A stretch of DNA of 30,129 nucleotides from HGM12587 sp964602445 (GCA_964602445.1 CAZRQV010000024.1:1-30129); one strand, 5' to 3'; positions 8,855-16,319 are shown, counted from the first letter of the stretch. Numbers and translations are program-made. Notes: a model not told the origin generated them from the sequence alone.

Positions 8855-9229
8855 ACAGAAGATCGTTCCTTTTACTATTTGCAGTATTCCTACTTTTTCG
8901 CAACTAACTTTTCACAAGCACCACCCTCTGCCCTTATTTATGCTCCGCAGGGCGTCGTCGGCTCCAACTAATCCAAGTACTTCTAATCACTCGCAGGAGA
9001 GCCTGCTTCGCGAAGAAGTACTAGGATGGATTTTCCACCTCCTTTGGCCAAATGCATCGCAAAACAAGGGACAGCTGCTGGTGCATGGCAAAATTTATAG
9101 CTTACAGCTGTAGTGACAGTCTCCATCCTACGGCGTGAATTTTGAAAATACATGTTGCGAAAAAGAATGCTTTTTTGTAATAATATAAAAAGTTATTGAA
9201 GTATTTGCAACTAGCAAGGGGAGAATAGG
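8855..9229. other. Intergenic region holding an inverted-repeat element
   Basis: This 375-bp gap is mostly filled by the structured element at 8893-9165. An open frame runs through it on the + strand (8784-9113) but has no ribosome site at any plausible start, and its composition follows the palindromes, so I treat it as non-coding. After the element, an AT-rich stretch (9166-9212) leads to the PHP gene; TAATAT/TATAAA-like hexamers near 9179-9190 could be a -10, but no convincing -35 is present. Confidence 0.6.
8893..9165. repeat. 273-bp MITE-like element with 12-bp terminal inverted repeats
   Basis: CTTTTTCGCAAC at 8893-8904 is the exact reverse complement of GTTGCGAAAAAG at 9154-9165. Nested inside are further exact inverted pairs: AGTACTTCT (8976-8984) with AGAAGTACT (9014-9022), TAGGATGGA (9022-9030) with TCCATCCTA (9122-9130), GCAGG (8993-8997) with CCTGC (9002-9006), GCCCT (8930-8934) with AGGGC (8949-8953), and the palindrome CTTCGCGAAG (9006-9015). 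This density of nested pairing is typical of a mobile miniature inverted-repeat element or a large structured RNA. A T-run at 9171-9176 could also let it end transcription of the Ig gene. No clear target-site duplication is visible. Confidence 0.7.
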
Positions 9230-10135
9230 ATGACGATTCAAAATGAAGAAATTATGAAAATGAAGAGTGGTTTGATAGATTTTCATTTACATACCAATCA
9301 TTCAGATGGTTTGGAATCATTGGAAGTGGTTATAGAAAAAGCAAAAGAAGAAGGTTTTTCTGCGATTGCGATTACAGACCATAACAAATTCACAATTAAT
9401 GAATGTATGCAGATTGGTGAGATGCTTGTCATTCCGGGAAGTGAATTTTCTACAAAATACGAAACAGATTTCAGAAATTATGCAGCAGAAATACATATTG
9501 TAGGAATTTTTCCAAATGGAGTCAATGAATCTGATTTTGATGATATTTTTAAAGAAATTGCCGATGGAAAAACAGCATATGTAGAAGCAATTTTAAAAAA
9601 TCTTGCAGCAAGAGGAATTCATATTACATTAGAAGAAGTATACCATGTGAAACGTAATTGTGAACATATTGGAAGACATCAGATTGCACAGGTTTTAGTA
9701 GACAAAAAAATAGAGACCGATATAGATGCCGCTTTTGATCATCAGATCGGGGATCATAGTCCTTATTATATTCCGAGTACGCAATTTATTAATTATGCTC
9801 CAATGGAGGTAGTTGTAAAAAGAATCAGAGAATGTGGAGGGATTCCATGTCTGGCACATCCATATGGATATAAATTCACAGAAGAAGAAATAGAGATACT
9901 GATCAAAGAATTTAAACATGCAGCCGGTGAAGTTGCAGGATTGGAGATTTTTTATGAAAGTTATTTAACAGATCCGGCACGTATGGAATTTTTGAAAAAA
10001 ATGCAGGATCAATATCAGTTATTAGCATCTTGTGGAAGTGACCGTCATAGAGCAGATCAAACATTTGCTACTGGAGGAAATATGGAAATGTTTGAAAAAA
10101 TGTTGCTGGCGCTCAAAGGAAATGTTGTTATGTAG
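9230..10135 (+). CDS. PHP-domain metal-dependent phosphoesterase
   Basis: A 301-residue PHP-superfamily protein. Metal-binding motifs seen: HLHTNHSDG (His19, His21, Asp26), ITDHN (Asp50, His51), an acidic PGSEF, AEIHIVG, CLAHPYGY and CGSDRH near the C-terminus, the usual order for stand-alone PHP enzymes related to nucleoside-monophosphate phosphatases and the DNA polymerase PHP domain. These use two or three metal ions to hydrolyse phosphoesters. AGGGGAG at 9216-9222 sits 7 nt before the ATG; a later ATG at 9254 would also keep the whole domain. No signal peptide or membrane helix, so cytosolic. It is followed after 26 nt by a DnaA-like ATPase gene, so the two are probably an operon. The substrate is unknown; a nucleic acid or nucleotide is suggested only by the neighbour. 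Confidence 0.87.
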   Translation: MTIQNEEIMKMKSGLIDFHLHTNHSDGLESLEVVIEKAKEEGFSAIAITDHNKFTINECMQIGEMLVIPGSEFSTKYETDFRNYAAEIHIVGIFPNGVNESDFDDIFKEIADGKTAYVEAILKNLAARGIHITLEEVYHVKRNCEHIGRHQIAQVLVDKKIETDIDAAFDHQIGDHSPYYIPSTQFINYAPMEVVVKRIRECGGIPCLAHPYGYKFTEEEIEILIKEFKHAAGEVAGLEIFYESYLTDPARMEFLKKMQDQYQLLASCGSDRHRADQTFATGGNMEMFEKMLLALKGNVVM

Positions 10136-10161
10136 AATGAAAAATAGGGTGGGAGATTTAT

Positions 10162-10872
10162 ATGGGTAAGAGAGAAACATTTATATTACATAAATCGAAT
10201 GCAGCGGCGTATATGCTGGCAGAAATGATTGTAGAGAATAAAAAAGAGCATCTTATTAATCCTGCGATCTTATTTGGGGAATCCGGAAATGGGAAATCTC
10301 ACCTTGTAGAGATTATGAAAGAAGAAATTGCAGAAAAGGGAAGGAACGTGAAAGTTGTAAAGGCAGATGATCTTGCAGGTCAGATAATAGAGACCATAAA
10401 AAACAGCAACTCTCCGCAGGAAGATTTTTGTAAAAGATATGAAGATACCGATGTTCTCATTATTGAAGATTTGCAGTATTTGCAGGGAAAAATTTCAACA
10501 CAAGAATATTTGGTGGCGGTGATTGAGCGATTGCTTGTGAAAGAAAAGCAGTTGGTATTTACGATGAATTGTGTGCCTGGCAGACTGGAACGATTCGAAG
10601 AGCAGCTGATGACGAAGTTTTCGAATTGTGTTCAGATTCAGATTTTACCTCCAAATAAAAAAATGAAGAAAAAGATCATTGAACAATGGTGTTTTGAGCA
10701 TAAACAAAAATTATCGAAAAAATGTGAAAAGAAAGTCATTGAACATGTTGATTCGGTAGGAGAATTGTTAGGCTTCTTAAAGCATTTGGAGTTATATATT
10801 CAATTCTGTGAATGTCCGGCGGATAAAAAGCTTGTCAATCGAGTGTTAAAAGAGCGAGCAGGAACTGTGTGA
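10162..10872 (+). CDS. DnaA-like AAA+ ATPase lacking the DNA-binding domain
   Basis: A 236-residue AAA+ protein resembling DnaA domain III. Walker A is GESGNGKSH with Lys45; Walker B is DVLIIED (97-103), followed by LQYLQGK where DnaA has a DIQF-type sequence; a sensor-like region reads TMNCVPGRLERFEEQLMTKF. The last 50 residues look like the DnaA lid helices. The roughly 90-residue helix-turn-helix domain IV that binds DnaA boxes is absent, so this is not the initiator itself. It is closer in layout to Hda or DnaC/DnaI-type helicase-loader relatives, or to a DnaA paralogue. The ribosome site is GGGTGGGAG before the ATG. It follows the PHP gene by 26 nt. A regulatory or nucleic-acid-remodelling role is inferred, with no specific partner visible. 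Confidence 0.8.
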   Translation: MGKRETFILHKSNAAAYMLAEMIVENKKEHLINPAILFGESGNGKSHLVEIMKEEIAEKGRNVKVVKADDLAGQIIETIKNSNSPQEDFCKRYEDTDVLIIEDLQYLQGKISTQEYLVAVIERLLVKEKQLVFTMNCVPGRLERFEEQLMTKFSNCVQIQILPPNKKMKKKIIEQWCFEHKQKLSKKCEKKVIEHVDSVGELLGFLKHLELYIQFCECPADKKLVNRVLKERAGTV

Positions 10873-10963
10873 TAAAGCTGGGTGCAGCTGAATGATGTCA
10901 GAGAAATGCACATCTTCATAAAAACATAAGAATTTCTTCATTTCATTCCCCTGAAATCCAAAG

Positions 10964-10969
10964 TATAAT
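10964..10969 (+). promoter_or_regulatory. Candidate -10 element for the DUF4349 gene
   Basis: A perfect TATAAT at 10964-10969 lies about 54 nt before the ATG of the lipoprotein gene, giving a leader of roughly 47 nt. The -35 region is poor (TTTCAT or TTCATT around 10941-10947), so the promoter may be weak or need an activator. Confidence 0.45.
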
Positions 10970-11022
10970 AAAGCCATACAAAACGGAAATTTATGGATGA
11001 AAATGAAGAAAGGGGGAATTTT

Positions 11023-11976
11023 ATGAAACGGAATATTTCATTTTTGGGGACATTGCTGCTGGTTTTTCTTCTGGCTGGATGCGGAAGCTCTTCTATGAAA
11101 AACACGGAGGATATTGCGACAGAAGTTTATGAAACCGCTGCACAGGAAGAGTATGCGGTAGATGAAGATGCAGTGGAAATGTCTGAAATAATGGAGGACG
11201 GGATTGCTTCCGGGACAGAAATCGCTTCAACAGTGCAGACGGAAAGAAAACTGATCCGGACGTTTGAAATTTCCATCGAAACGAAAGAATTTGATGAAGT
11301 GGTGGACGGAATCCAGAAAAAGGTACAGTCACTTGGGGGCTACATAGAACATTCGTCTTTGGACAGCGGTTCTTCGTATTATCGCAATTATAATCGTTAC
11401 AGCTATATGACGGTACGGATTCCAAGCGATCAGCTGGATGCATTTGTGGAAAATGTGAAAGAGACCTCGAATGTTACGAATATCTCAGAATCTGCAGAAG
11501 ATATTACGCTGCAGTATGTAGATACCGCCAGCCGGAAGACCGCTTTAGAAACAGAAAGAGATCGTTTGATGGAACTTTTGAAAAAAGCAGAAACGGTGGA
11601 AGACCTCATTTCGATCGAAAGCCGTTTGTCAGAAGTGCGGTATCAGTTAGAGGCTTATACTTCCCAGCTTCGTACTTATGATAATCAGGTAGATTACAGT
11701 ACGGTCAATCTTAGTATCAATGAAGTAGATCGGGAAACGAAAGCAGAACCAAAATCTTTTTGGGAAGAAGTCAGTGAAAAGTTTGGAAACAATCTCTACG
11801 GAGTTGGACGTGATTTTAGAAATGCAGCTATCTGGTTTTTAGGATCACTGCCGTATCTTCTGTTGTGGGCAGTAGGAATCGCAGCAGCCGTTTGGGGAAT
11901 ACGGTTGGCGAATCGAAAAACGAAGGATAAATTTCGAAAGACCAAAACAGAAAAATCGGATCAAGATCAGACATAA
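11023..11976 (+). CDS. DUF4349-domain lipoprotein
   Basis: A 317-residue secreted protein starting at ATG 11023, behind AAAGGGGG; an in-frame ATG at 10993 would add ten hydrophilic residues before the signal peptide and is disfavoured. The N-terminus is a lipoprotein signal ending in the lipobox LLAGC, so the Cys should be lipidated. A Glu/Ala-rich linker follows, then a DUF4349 domain (about residues 75-250) with RKLIRTFEISIET, a GGYIE turn, VRIPSDQLD and a long coiled coil (TASRKTALETERDRLMELL onwards) ending in VDYSTVNLSI. A membrane helix (about 272-294) and a basic tail finish the protein, so it is held to the membrane at both ends. DUF4349 proteins have no established reaction. It appears monocistronic, with a hairpin 14 nt downstream. 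Confidence 0.87.
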   Translation: MKRNISFLGTLLLVFLLAGCGSSSMKNTEDIATEVYETAAQEEYAVDEDAVEMSEIMEDGIASGTEIASTVQTERKLIRTFEISIETKEFDEVVDGIQKKVQSLGGYIEHSSLDSGSSYYRNYNRYSYMTVRIPSDQLDAFVENVKETSNVTNISESAEDITLQYVDTASRKTALETERDRLMELLKKAETVEDLISIESRLSEVRYQLEAYTSQLRTYDNQVDYSTVNLSINEVDRETKAEPKSFWEEVSEKFGNNLYGVGRDFRNAAIWFLGSLPYLLLWAVGIAAAVWGIRLANRKTKDKFRKTKTEKSDQDQT

Positions 11977-11990
11977 ATAACTGAAAATGA

Positions 11991-12040
11991 AAGGGCTGTC
12001 GTAAAAGCAGAAATACTGCAGGAACGGCAGCTCTTATATC
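11991..12040 (+). terminator. Terminator-like hairpin after DUF4349 gene
   Basis: AAGGGCTGTCG (11991-12001) pairs with CGGCAGCTCTT (12025-12035) with wobbles, and an inner GCAG/CTGC stem (12007-12010, 12016-12019) extends it. It is followed by a T-rich but broken tract, TTATATCGTATTTT. It lies 14 nt past the stop codon. Confidence 0.6.
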
Positions 12041-12057
12041 GTATTTTATAAAGCAGA

Positions 12058-12117
12058 ACAGGAGCAGCACATGAATACTGAAAAGACAGTTTCTTGTGCT
12101 GCTCCTGTAAAAAAAAA
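12058..12117 (-). terminator. Strong hairpin between converging DUF4349 and tRNA genes
   Basis: ACAGGAGCAGCAC (12058-12070) pairs perfectly over 13 bp with GTGCTGCTCCTGT (12096-12108), plus one extra A-T pair. Read on the - strand, an uninterrupted T-run (complement of A 12109-12117) comes directly after the tRNA, then the hairpin. It probably ends tRNA transcription and blocks read-through in both directions, although the U-tract comes before the stem, not after it. Confidence 0.55.
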
Positions 12118-12120
12118 TAG

Positions 12121-12193
<73 letters not shown>

Positions 12194-12213
12194 TTGCTTT
12201 ATCAGCAAGTGAT

Positions 12214-12242
12214 ATTATACTGCAAAAAATCAAAAATGTAAA
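12214..12242 (-). promoter_or_regulatory. Sigma-A promoter of tRNA-Thr
   Basis: On the - strand, TTTACA (complement of 12237-12242), a 17-bp spacer and a perfect TATAAT (complement of 12214-12219) lie about 20 nt before the tRNA 5' end. This is one of the best promoters in the window. Confidence 0.87.
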
Positions 12243-12412
12243 GAATTAATTGCGTTGAAGTTGAATGATAATCATGTTAATATTAAAATGGTTTGTTTAC
12301 AGAGGAACAGATGTTAGGAAGAAGCGCTTTTCTAAAGGATATAAAAATCCGGTTTTAAGATTTAGCGGTTGTCCTGAGATCATGGATAGAATCTAACAAT
12401 TAGGAAAATGGA

Positions 12413-13819
12413 GTGTGTATGACAGGAACGATTTCAACGCTGGCTTTTTTTGCCGTGATACTGTTAATTTTTTATAGAATCCCACAGAAATTCCGCTGGG
12501 TGCTTTTACTGGCAGGAAGTGCTGTGTTTTATGGAGCATCTGATTGGAAAATGTTATTTTTAATCGGTGCGAGCATTGGAATTTCTTATATTTCAGCAGA
12601 AAAGATGGAGCAGGCTGAACATAAAAAAGAGAAGCGTTTTTGGCTGACAGGCTGTATCTGTCTTCTTTTGACAGTCTTGTTTTTATTTAAATATTTTAAT
12701 TTTTTTATTGATTCCGTAAATCAGCTTCTAGGGCTGGCAGGATTGGGCTCTGTGAGTCTGGTGCTGCATCTTACGGTACCGCTGGGACTTTCCTACTATA
12801 CCTTTAAGCTGATCAGTTATCTGGCTGATGTATATAAGGGTAAAATTCCGGCAGAAAAGCATTTCGGATATTTTGCACTTTACGTCAGTTTTTTTCCACA
12901 GATTTTGTGCGGCCCCATTGAACGGGCAGAGAAATTTCTTCCGCAGCTGCGGGAAGGCTGTACTTATGATGAAAAAAATATGGCAGAAGGTCTGGAGCGG
13001 ATCATTTTCGGAATGTTTAAAAAGCTGGTCATTGCAGACCGGCTTGCACTGTATGTGTCAACAGTATTTGATGCACCATTGGATTATCCGGGTTTGGCCT
13101 CTGTTATGGCAGCATTTTTCTATTCAGTCCAGATTTACTGTGACTTTTCCGGATATTCGGAAATGGCCATTGGTATGGCACAGATGTTTGGAATCCGGAC
13201 GGGAGAAAATTTTTCCTATCCATATTTTTCCAGAGGAATCAAAGAATTCTGGAATCATTGGCATATTTCCCTGTCTTCCTGGCTGAGAGATTATATTTAT
13301 ATCCCGTTAGGCGGAAATCGGAAAGGGAAGGCGAGAAAGCATCTGAATACAATGATCACGTTTCTGGTCAGCGGTCTGTGGCATGGAAGCAGCTGGAACT
13401 TTGTATTCTGGGGATTTCTTCACGGAATCTGGAATATGTGTTCCGTACCAAAACAAAAAGAAACGCCATGGTTACGGCAGATGGGACAGATGCTGGTTAC
13501 ATTTTGCGGTGTGACATTGACCTGGATTTTTTTCAGAGCCAAAGATTTAGGAACGGCTATGACAATGCTTCGACATGGAGTATGCGGTTTCGGTCTGTCT
13601 GTGGATCAGATCACAGCATCCCTGCTGCCGTTTACAGGAGATAATACTTGTGCAGCATTTTTCCTGATTGCCTGTCTGCTGATCCTGTTTTTGGCAGTGT
13701 ATGAGTGGAGAAGAGTCCGTGGAAAAGGAACCTCTGATGGCTGGATCGCAGTCATGCTTCTACTGACCTTATTTTTGGGACAGTTTGGCAGCAGCAGCTT
13801 TTTATACGGACAATTTTAA
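12413..13819 (+). CDS. MBOAT-family O-acyltransferase (AlgI/DltB-like)
   Basis: A 468-residue polytopic membrane protein of the membrane-bound O-acyltransferase family, closest in motif layout to AlgI/PatA, which move acetyl groups across the membrane onto polysaccharide or peptidoglycan. Signatures: LCGPIERAEKFLPQL, FWNHWHISLSSWLRDYIYIP (His282, His284), PLGGNRKG and LWHGSSWNFVFWG with the catalytic His324. The many hydrophobic segments and the GSSSFLYGQF ending match full-length AlgI homologues. The start is ambiguous: GTG 12413 is 7 nt after AGGA, while ATG 12419 is 5 nt after GGAG; the difference is two residues. The next gene, 81 nt downstream, is an SGNH-type partner as in alginate, peptidoglycan and teichoic acid acylation loci. 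The acceptor polymer cannot be told, since no synthesis genes are adjacent. Confidence 0.9.
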   Translation: MCMTGTISTLAFFAVILLIFYRIPQKFRWVLLLAGSAVFYGASDWKMLFLIGASIGISYISAEKMEQAEHKKEKRFWLTGCICLLLTVLFLFKYFNFFIDSVNQLLGLAGLGSVSLVLHLTVPLGLSYYTFKLISYLADVYKGKIPAEKHFGYFALYVSFFPQILCGPIERAEKFLPQLREGCTYDEKNMAEGLERIIFGMFKKLVIADRLALYVSTVFDAPLDYPGLASVMAAFFYSVQIYCDFSGYSEMAIGMAQMFGIRTGENFSYPYFSRGIKEFWNHWHISLSSWLRDYIYIPLGGNRKGKARKHLNTMITFLVSGLWHGSSWNFVFWGFLHGIWNMCSVPKQKETPWLRQMGQMLVTFCGVTLTWIFFRAKDLGTAMTMLRHGVCGFGLSVDQITASLLPFTGDNTCAAFFLIACLLILFLAVYEWRRVRGKGTSDGWIAVMLLLTLFLGQFGSSSFLYGQF

Positions 13820-13900
13820 CGGGAATCCTTAGCGGATATTTGCAGAAAAATGGTGAATTTCAGAGCGTATGGAATCCATGAGTGATATAGGAGTTTTAGA

Positions 13901-14824
13901 GTGAAAAAAATCGTAAAGATGATCTGTGCGGTGCTTTTGACAGCAGCCGTGCTTATAGTATTGAAAAATCAATATGGCAGTATTTTTTCCGGAAATACCT
14001 ATGGAATGCCGGCTGCCATCAAACAGCAGAAGATCGACCATTTGTTTATCGGATCTTCGATGTTCCGGCAGGGGCTGGATATTGACAGTCTGGAAGAACA
14101 TCTGGACGGAAATGTCTATATTCTTTCTTATAACGGCAATCAGCCGGTATTCATGGCGGAAGAACTGCAGTATCTTTTGGAACATGGAGTCGAGATCCGG
14201 CATCTGTATATCGATTTTTATGCCTATACGCTGACCGCAGTTCCGTGGATCAGCGATACGAAAATGTTTCTGGATACGGATCTGGGATTTAAAGCAGATG
14301 CATGGAAGATCATGTCACAGGATCAGGGGGCAGATTTTGGAGACTTTTATGAAATGTTTGTAACTGCCAACAATGAGCAGATTCTCATGTATCCGATCAA
14401 CAATGCCATCGTATCTTCTCAGTTTCGAAATGGAGGGTCCCTGATGCTTCCGGACGGAAAGAGTAAGGAGTATCTGGACACGCTGGATCTGGGTGTGCGG
14501 GATGGACTGTATGAAGCGCAGCTGGCAGGATATGAAAAAATTTTAGAATTATGTAAAGAATTTGGAATCGATCTTCTGTTCATCGAAACTCCGAAGTATG
14601 AAAAGCTGATCGAAGATGACAGAGCCGGCGGCTATCCGGATCTTCTGGAAGAAATGGTTTTATGGGCAGAAAAAAAAGATGCACCCTATCTTCTGGCAGA
14701 AGTGTTTGACTTCGACCATTCCGACGGTGCAAATTTTCAGGATCTGATCCATTTGTCAGGAGAAGGACGGAAACGCTATTGCGAGATGCTTATTCAGTAT
14801 ATTGAGAATAATCCCGTTCAATAA
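13901..14824 (+). CDS. SGNH-hydrolase-like protein, partner of MBOAT
   Basis: A 307-residue protein starting with GTG at 13901, behind TAGGAG (13887-13892). Residues 4-22 form an uncleaved signal anchor, placing the rest outside. Block I reads HLFIGSSMFRQGLD, where GSSM carries the putative nucleophilic Ser of SGNH/GDSL enzymes; the C-terminal block V reads DLIHLSGEG, giving the DxxH catalytic Asp and His. AlgJ/AlgX, PatB and DltD-type proteins of this fold finish O-acylation begun by an MBOAT protein, so the gene order implies that this protein transfers the acyl group to the acceptor. Its last 35 bases overlap the 3' end of a convergent - strand gene. Family call is good; which polymer is modified is unknown. 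Confidence 0.82.
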   Translation: MKKIVKMICAVLLTAAVLIVLKNQYGSIFSGNTYGMPAAIKQQKIDHLFIGSSMFRQGLDIDSLEEHLDGNVYILSYNGNQPVFMAEELQYLLEHGVEIRHLYIDFYAYTLTAVPWISDTKMFLDTDLGFKADAWKIMSQDQGADFGDFYEMFVTANNEQILMYPINNAIVSSQFRNGGSLMLPDGKSKEYLDTLDLGVRDGLYEAQLAGYEKILELCKEFGIDLLFIETPKYEKLIEDDRAGGYPDLLEEMVLWAEKKDAPYLLAEVFDFDHSDGANFQDLIHLSGEGRKRYCEMLIQYIENNPVQ

Positions 14825-15371
14825 GTGCTTCGGTCAGTTCCTGTTTTTGGATTTCTTTGGTAAGACGGTGTTCCATGGTACGGACAAGCTCCAGCTTGTT
14901 TTTTGCCGTGACACCGCCTAATTGATATTTTCGGATGATCGGAATCAGTTCGCTTCTCCAGAGAAGACGGAGCTGATTGTGCAGCCGCATACGTTTGCTG
15001 TTTGGCTGTGCCTTGCGGATGCATTCTAACTGCAGCGCTTCCTGTTCGTCCAGATAGACACAGTAAATTCCCCAGTGTGCAGGGAGTTTCTCTGCAATCT
15101 TTTCTCGGTATTTTTGTCCGGTGACAACATAATTTCTGTCACAGAAACGTTCATAATCATGAATCTGACGTTCCAGACGGCTTAAATTGTCTTTGTCGCT
15201 TTTAAATTCAAATCCGATCAGTTCCTGTTCTGTGACCAGAAGGGCATCGGCTCTGGTTTTTCTTCCAAAACAGAATTCTTCAAAAAATCGAAGCCGTTCC
15301 CCACGGGATTCATAAGCTTCAAACAGAATGGAACGCATTTGTTCATCTTTTAATTTCTTACTGTTATCCAT
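14790..15371 (-). CDS. sce7726-family protein (restriction-nuclease-like fold)
   Basis: A 193-residue protein with the sce7726 pattern: RADALLVTEQELIGFEFKSD, then LSRLERQIHDYERFCDRNYVVTGQKY. The D-x(n)-FEFKS arrangement matches the PD-(D/E)xK nuclease core, with the Asp, Glu and Lys all present, so a metal-dependent nuclease activity is possible although not shown for the family. No membrane or signal segment. The ATG at 15371 has no clear ribosome site; the next Met would remove the conserved LKDEQMRSILFEAYES opening, so I keep the long form. It lies just past the terminator of the histidine phosphatase gene on the same strand and may be poorly expressed or rely on read-through. Its 3' end overlaps the convergent SGNH gene by 35 bp. 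Confidence 0.8.
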   Translation of the reverse strand: MDNSKKLKDEQMRSILFEAYESRGERLRFFEEFCFGRKTRADALLVTEQELIGFEFKSDKDNLSRLERQIHDYERFCDRNYVVTGQKYREKIAEKLPAHWGIYCVYLDEQEALQLECIRKAQPNSKRMRLHNQLRLLWRSELIPIIRKYQLGGVTAKNKLELVRTMEHRLTKEIQKQELTEALIERDYSQYTE

Positions 15372-15383
15372 AATTCATTCATA

Positions 15384-15428
15384 GAAAAAGCAGAGCTTTG
15401 CAGCTGACTGTGTTCTGCAAAGCTTTGC
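15384..15428 (-). terminator. Terminator of histidine phosphatase gene
   Basis: CTGCAAAGCTTTGC (15415-15428) pairs with GCAGAGCTTTGCAG (15390-15403) around an 11-nt loop. On the - strand it is followed by CTTTTTC, the U-tract (complement of 15384-15390). It lies 12 nt beyond the stop codon of the gene at 15440-16006. Confidence 0.8.
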
Positions 15429-15439
15429 CTGTACGGTAG

Positions 15440-16006
15440 TTATTGTTCGACGTTGATGATTCGGTCTACGGTAAATGTGTCATTGTCATAAGTTAATTCG
15501 ATAATACCGCAGTTTCCGATGATCAGATATTCGTTGACATTTTTTAAATAGGAAATAGCAGTTAAAAACCGCTGGATTGCCATACCGTGGGAAACGACGA
15601 GGATTGTGTTGCCCTGGTCTTCATCGGCAATCTTTTTCACAGTTCCGTGGATACGATCAGTAAATTCATCTAAGTCTTCTCCGCCGTATTTTACAAAGAA
15701 ATCACCATATGGATAAGGTGGATTTTCATCGAAAGTGGTTGCCTCTTTGGTTCCTAAAAAGATTTCTTTTAAGCTTTTCAGACGGGTGTAAGGCTGGCTG
15801 GTGATCAGTTCTGTCGTATCGCAGGCTCTTTCTGCGGTAGAACAATAGACAGAATCAAAGGTAATGTGATGATCGGTATACCATTTTTTTGCTGCCAGTG
15901 CCTGCTGTTTTCCGGCTTCGGTCAGGGGAGAGTCGCACTGTCCCTGATTCAGTTCCATAATATTAAAGAGCGTCTGTCCATGACGCATCAAATAAATTTT
16001 TTTCAT
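15440..16006 (-). CDS. Histidine phosphatase (phosphoglycerate mutase-like)
   Basis: A 188-residue cytosolic protein of histidine phosphatase branch 1. The N-terminal MRHGQTLFN gives the RHG signature with catalytic His9; the second conserved His is in VVSHGMAIQRF. Such enzymes form a phosphohistidine intermediate and dephosphorylate small metabolites, cobalamin intermediates or proteins; the short length and the lack of mutase-specific insertions favour a phosphatase over glycolytic phosphoglycerate mutase. On the - strand a full AGGAGG lies 6 nt before the ATG. An 8-bp perfect palindrome (16025-16045) lies about 20 nt upstream of the start codon. The neighbours give no hint of the substrate. 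Confidence 0.9.
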   Translation of the reverse strand: MKKIYLMRHGQTLFNIMELNQGQCDSPLTEAGKQQALAAKKWYTDHHITFDSVYCSTAERACDTTELITSQPYTRLKSLKEIFLGTKEATTFDENPPYPYGDFFVKYGGEDLDEFTDRIHGTVKKIADEDQGNTILVVSHGMAIQRFLTAISYLKNVNEYLIIGNCGIIELTYDNDTFTVDRIINVEQ

Positions 16007-16024
16007 AATTCCTCCTAAATGATC

Positions 16025-16045
16025 CAGTCAAAAGCAATTTGACTG
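16025..16045. promoter_or_regulatory. Palindrome upstream of histidine phosphatase gene
   Basis: CAGTCAAA (16025-16032) and TTTGACTG (16038-16045) are exact inverted repeats around AGCAA. It lies 19 nt upstream of the - strand start codon and just outside its ribosome site, so it may be an operator or a 5' UTR hairpin. Confidence 0.45.
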
Positions 16046-16218
16046 TGGGTATATGACTGCATTGATAAACAGCTAAAAATATATCAGAAAAACAGTTCAA
16101 AAGCAACCGTTCTGCAGTCAGTAGTAATTTTTTACAATTTTACATCCAGGTGGAATTTACCGCTGCATTGGAATTTTGATCAGCAGCAGTAACTTTTGCA
16201 GATGATGCGAATTTCTTC

Positions 16219-16247
16219 TTGACGTGAAATGTCAGCAGAGTTAAGAT
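16219..16247 (+). promoter_or_regulatory. Candidate ilvE promoter
   Basis: TTGACG (16219-16224), a 17-bp spacer and TAAGAT (16242-16247) form a good sigma-A-like promoter. It would give a leader of about 65-70 nt before the ilvE start. Confidence 0.6.
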
Positions 16248-16319
16248 TGATTTAATTAATTCACAGCATTAACGTGATAAAAAACGGAAAGATCTCCTTG
16301 ACAAAACGGAGAAAGAGGT

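Larger units (their letters stand above)
16007..16319. other. Divergent intergenic region, histidine phosphatase / ilvE
   Basis: A 313-bp gap with no coding potential on either strand. It holds the CAGTCAAA-N5-TTTGACTG palindrome (16025-16045) near the - strand gene and a candidate ilvE promoter at 16219-16247. The sequence GGTGGAATTTACCGC near 16150-16165 recalls a T-box core but carries extra bases and lacks the rest of a T-box leader. I saw no confident riboswitch. Confidence 0.6.

Noticed and set aside
8784..9113. A 109-codon open frame overlapping the Ig gene end and the palindromic element
   Set aside because: No ribosome site at any plausible start; the sequence is explained by nested inverted repeats. 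It may be annotated as a hypothetical protein elsewhere, but I see no support for translation.
16148..16168. T-box-like core (GGTGGAATTTACCGC) upstream of ilvE
   Set aside because: Three extra bases interrupt the conserved core, no terminator or specifier stem is visible, and it lies upstream of the best ilvE promoter, so it would not be in the transcript.
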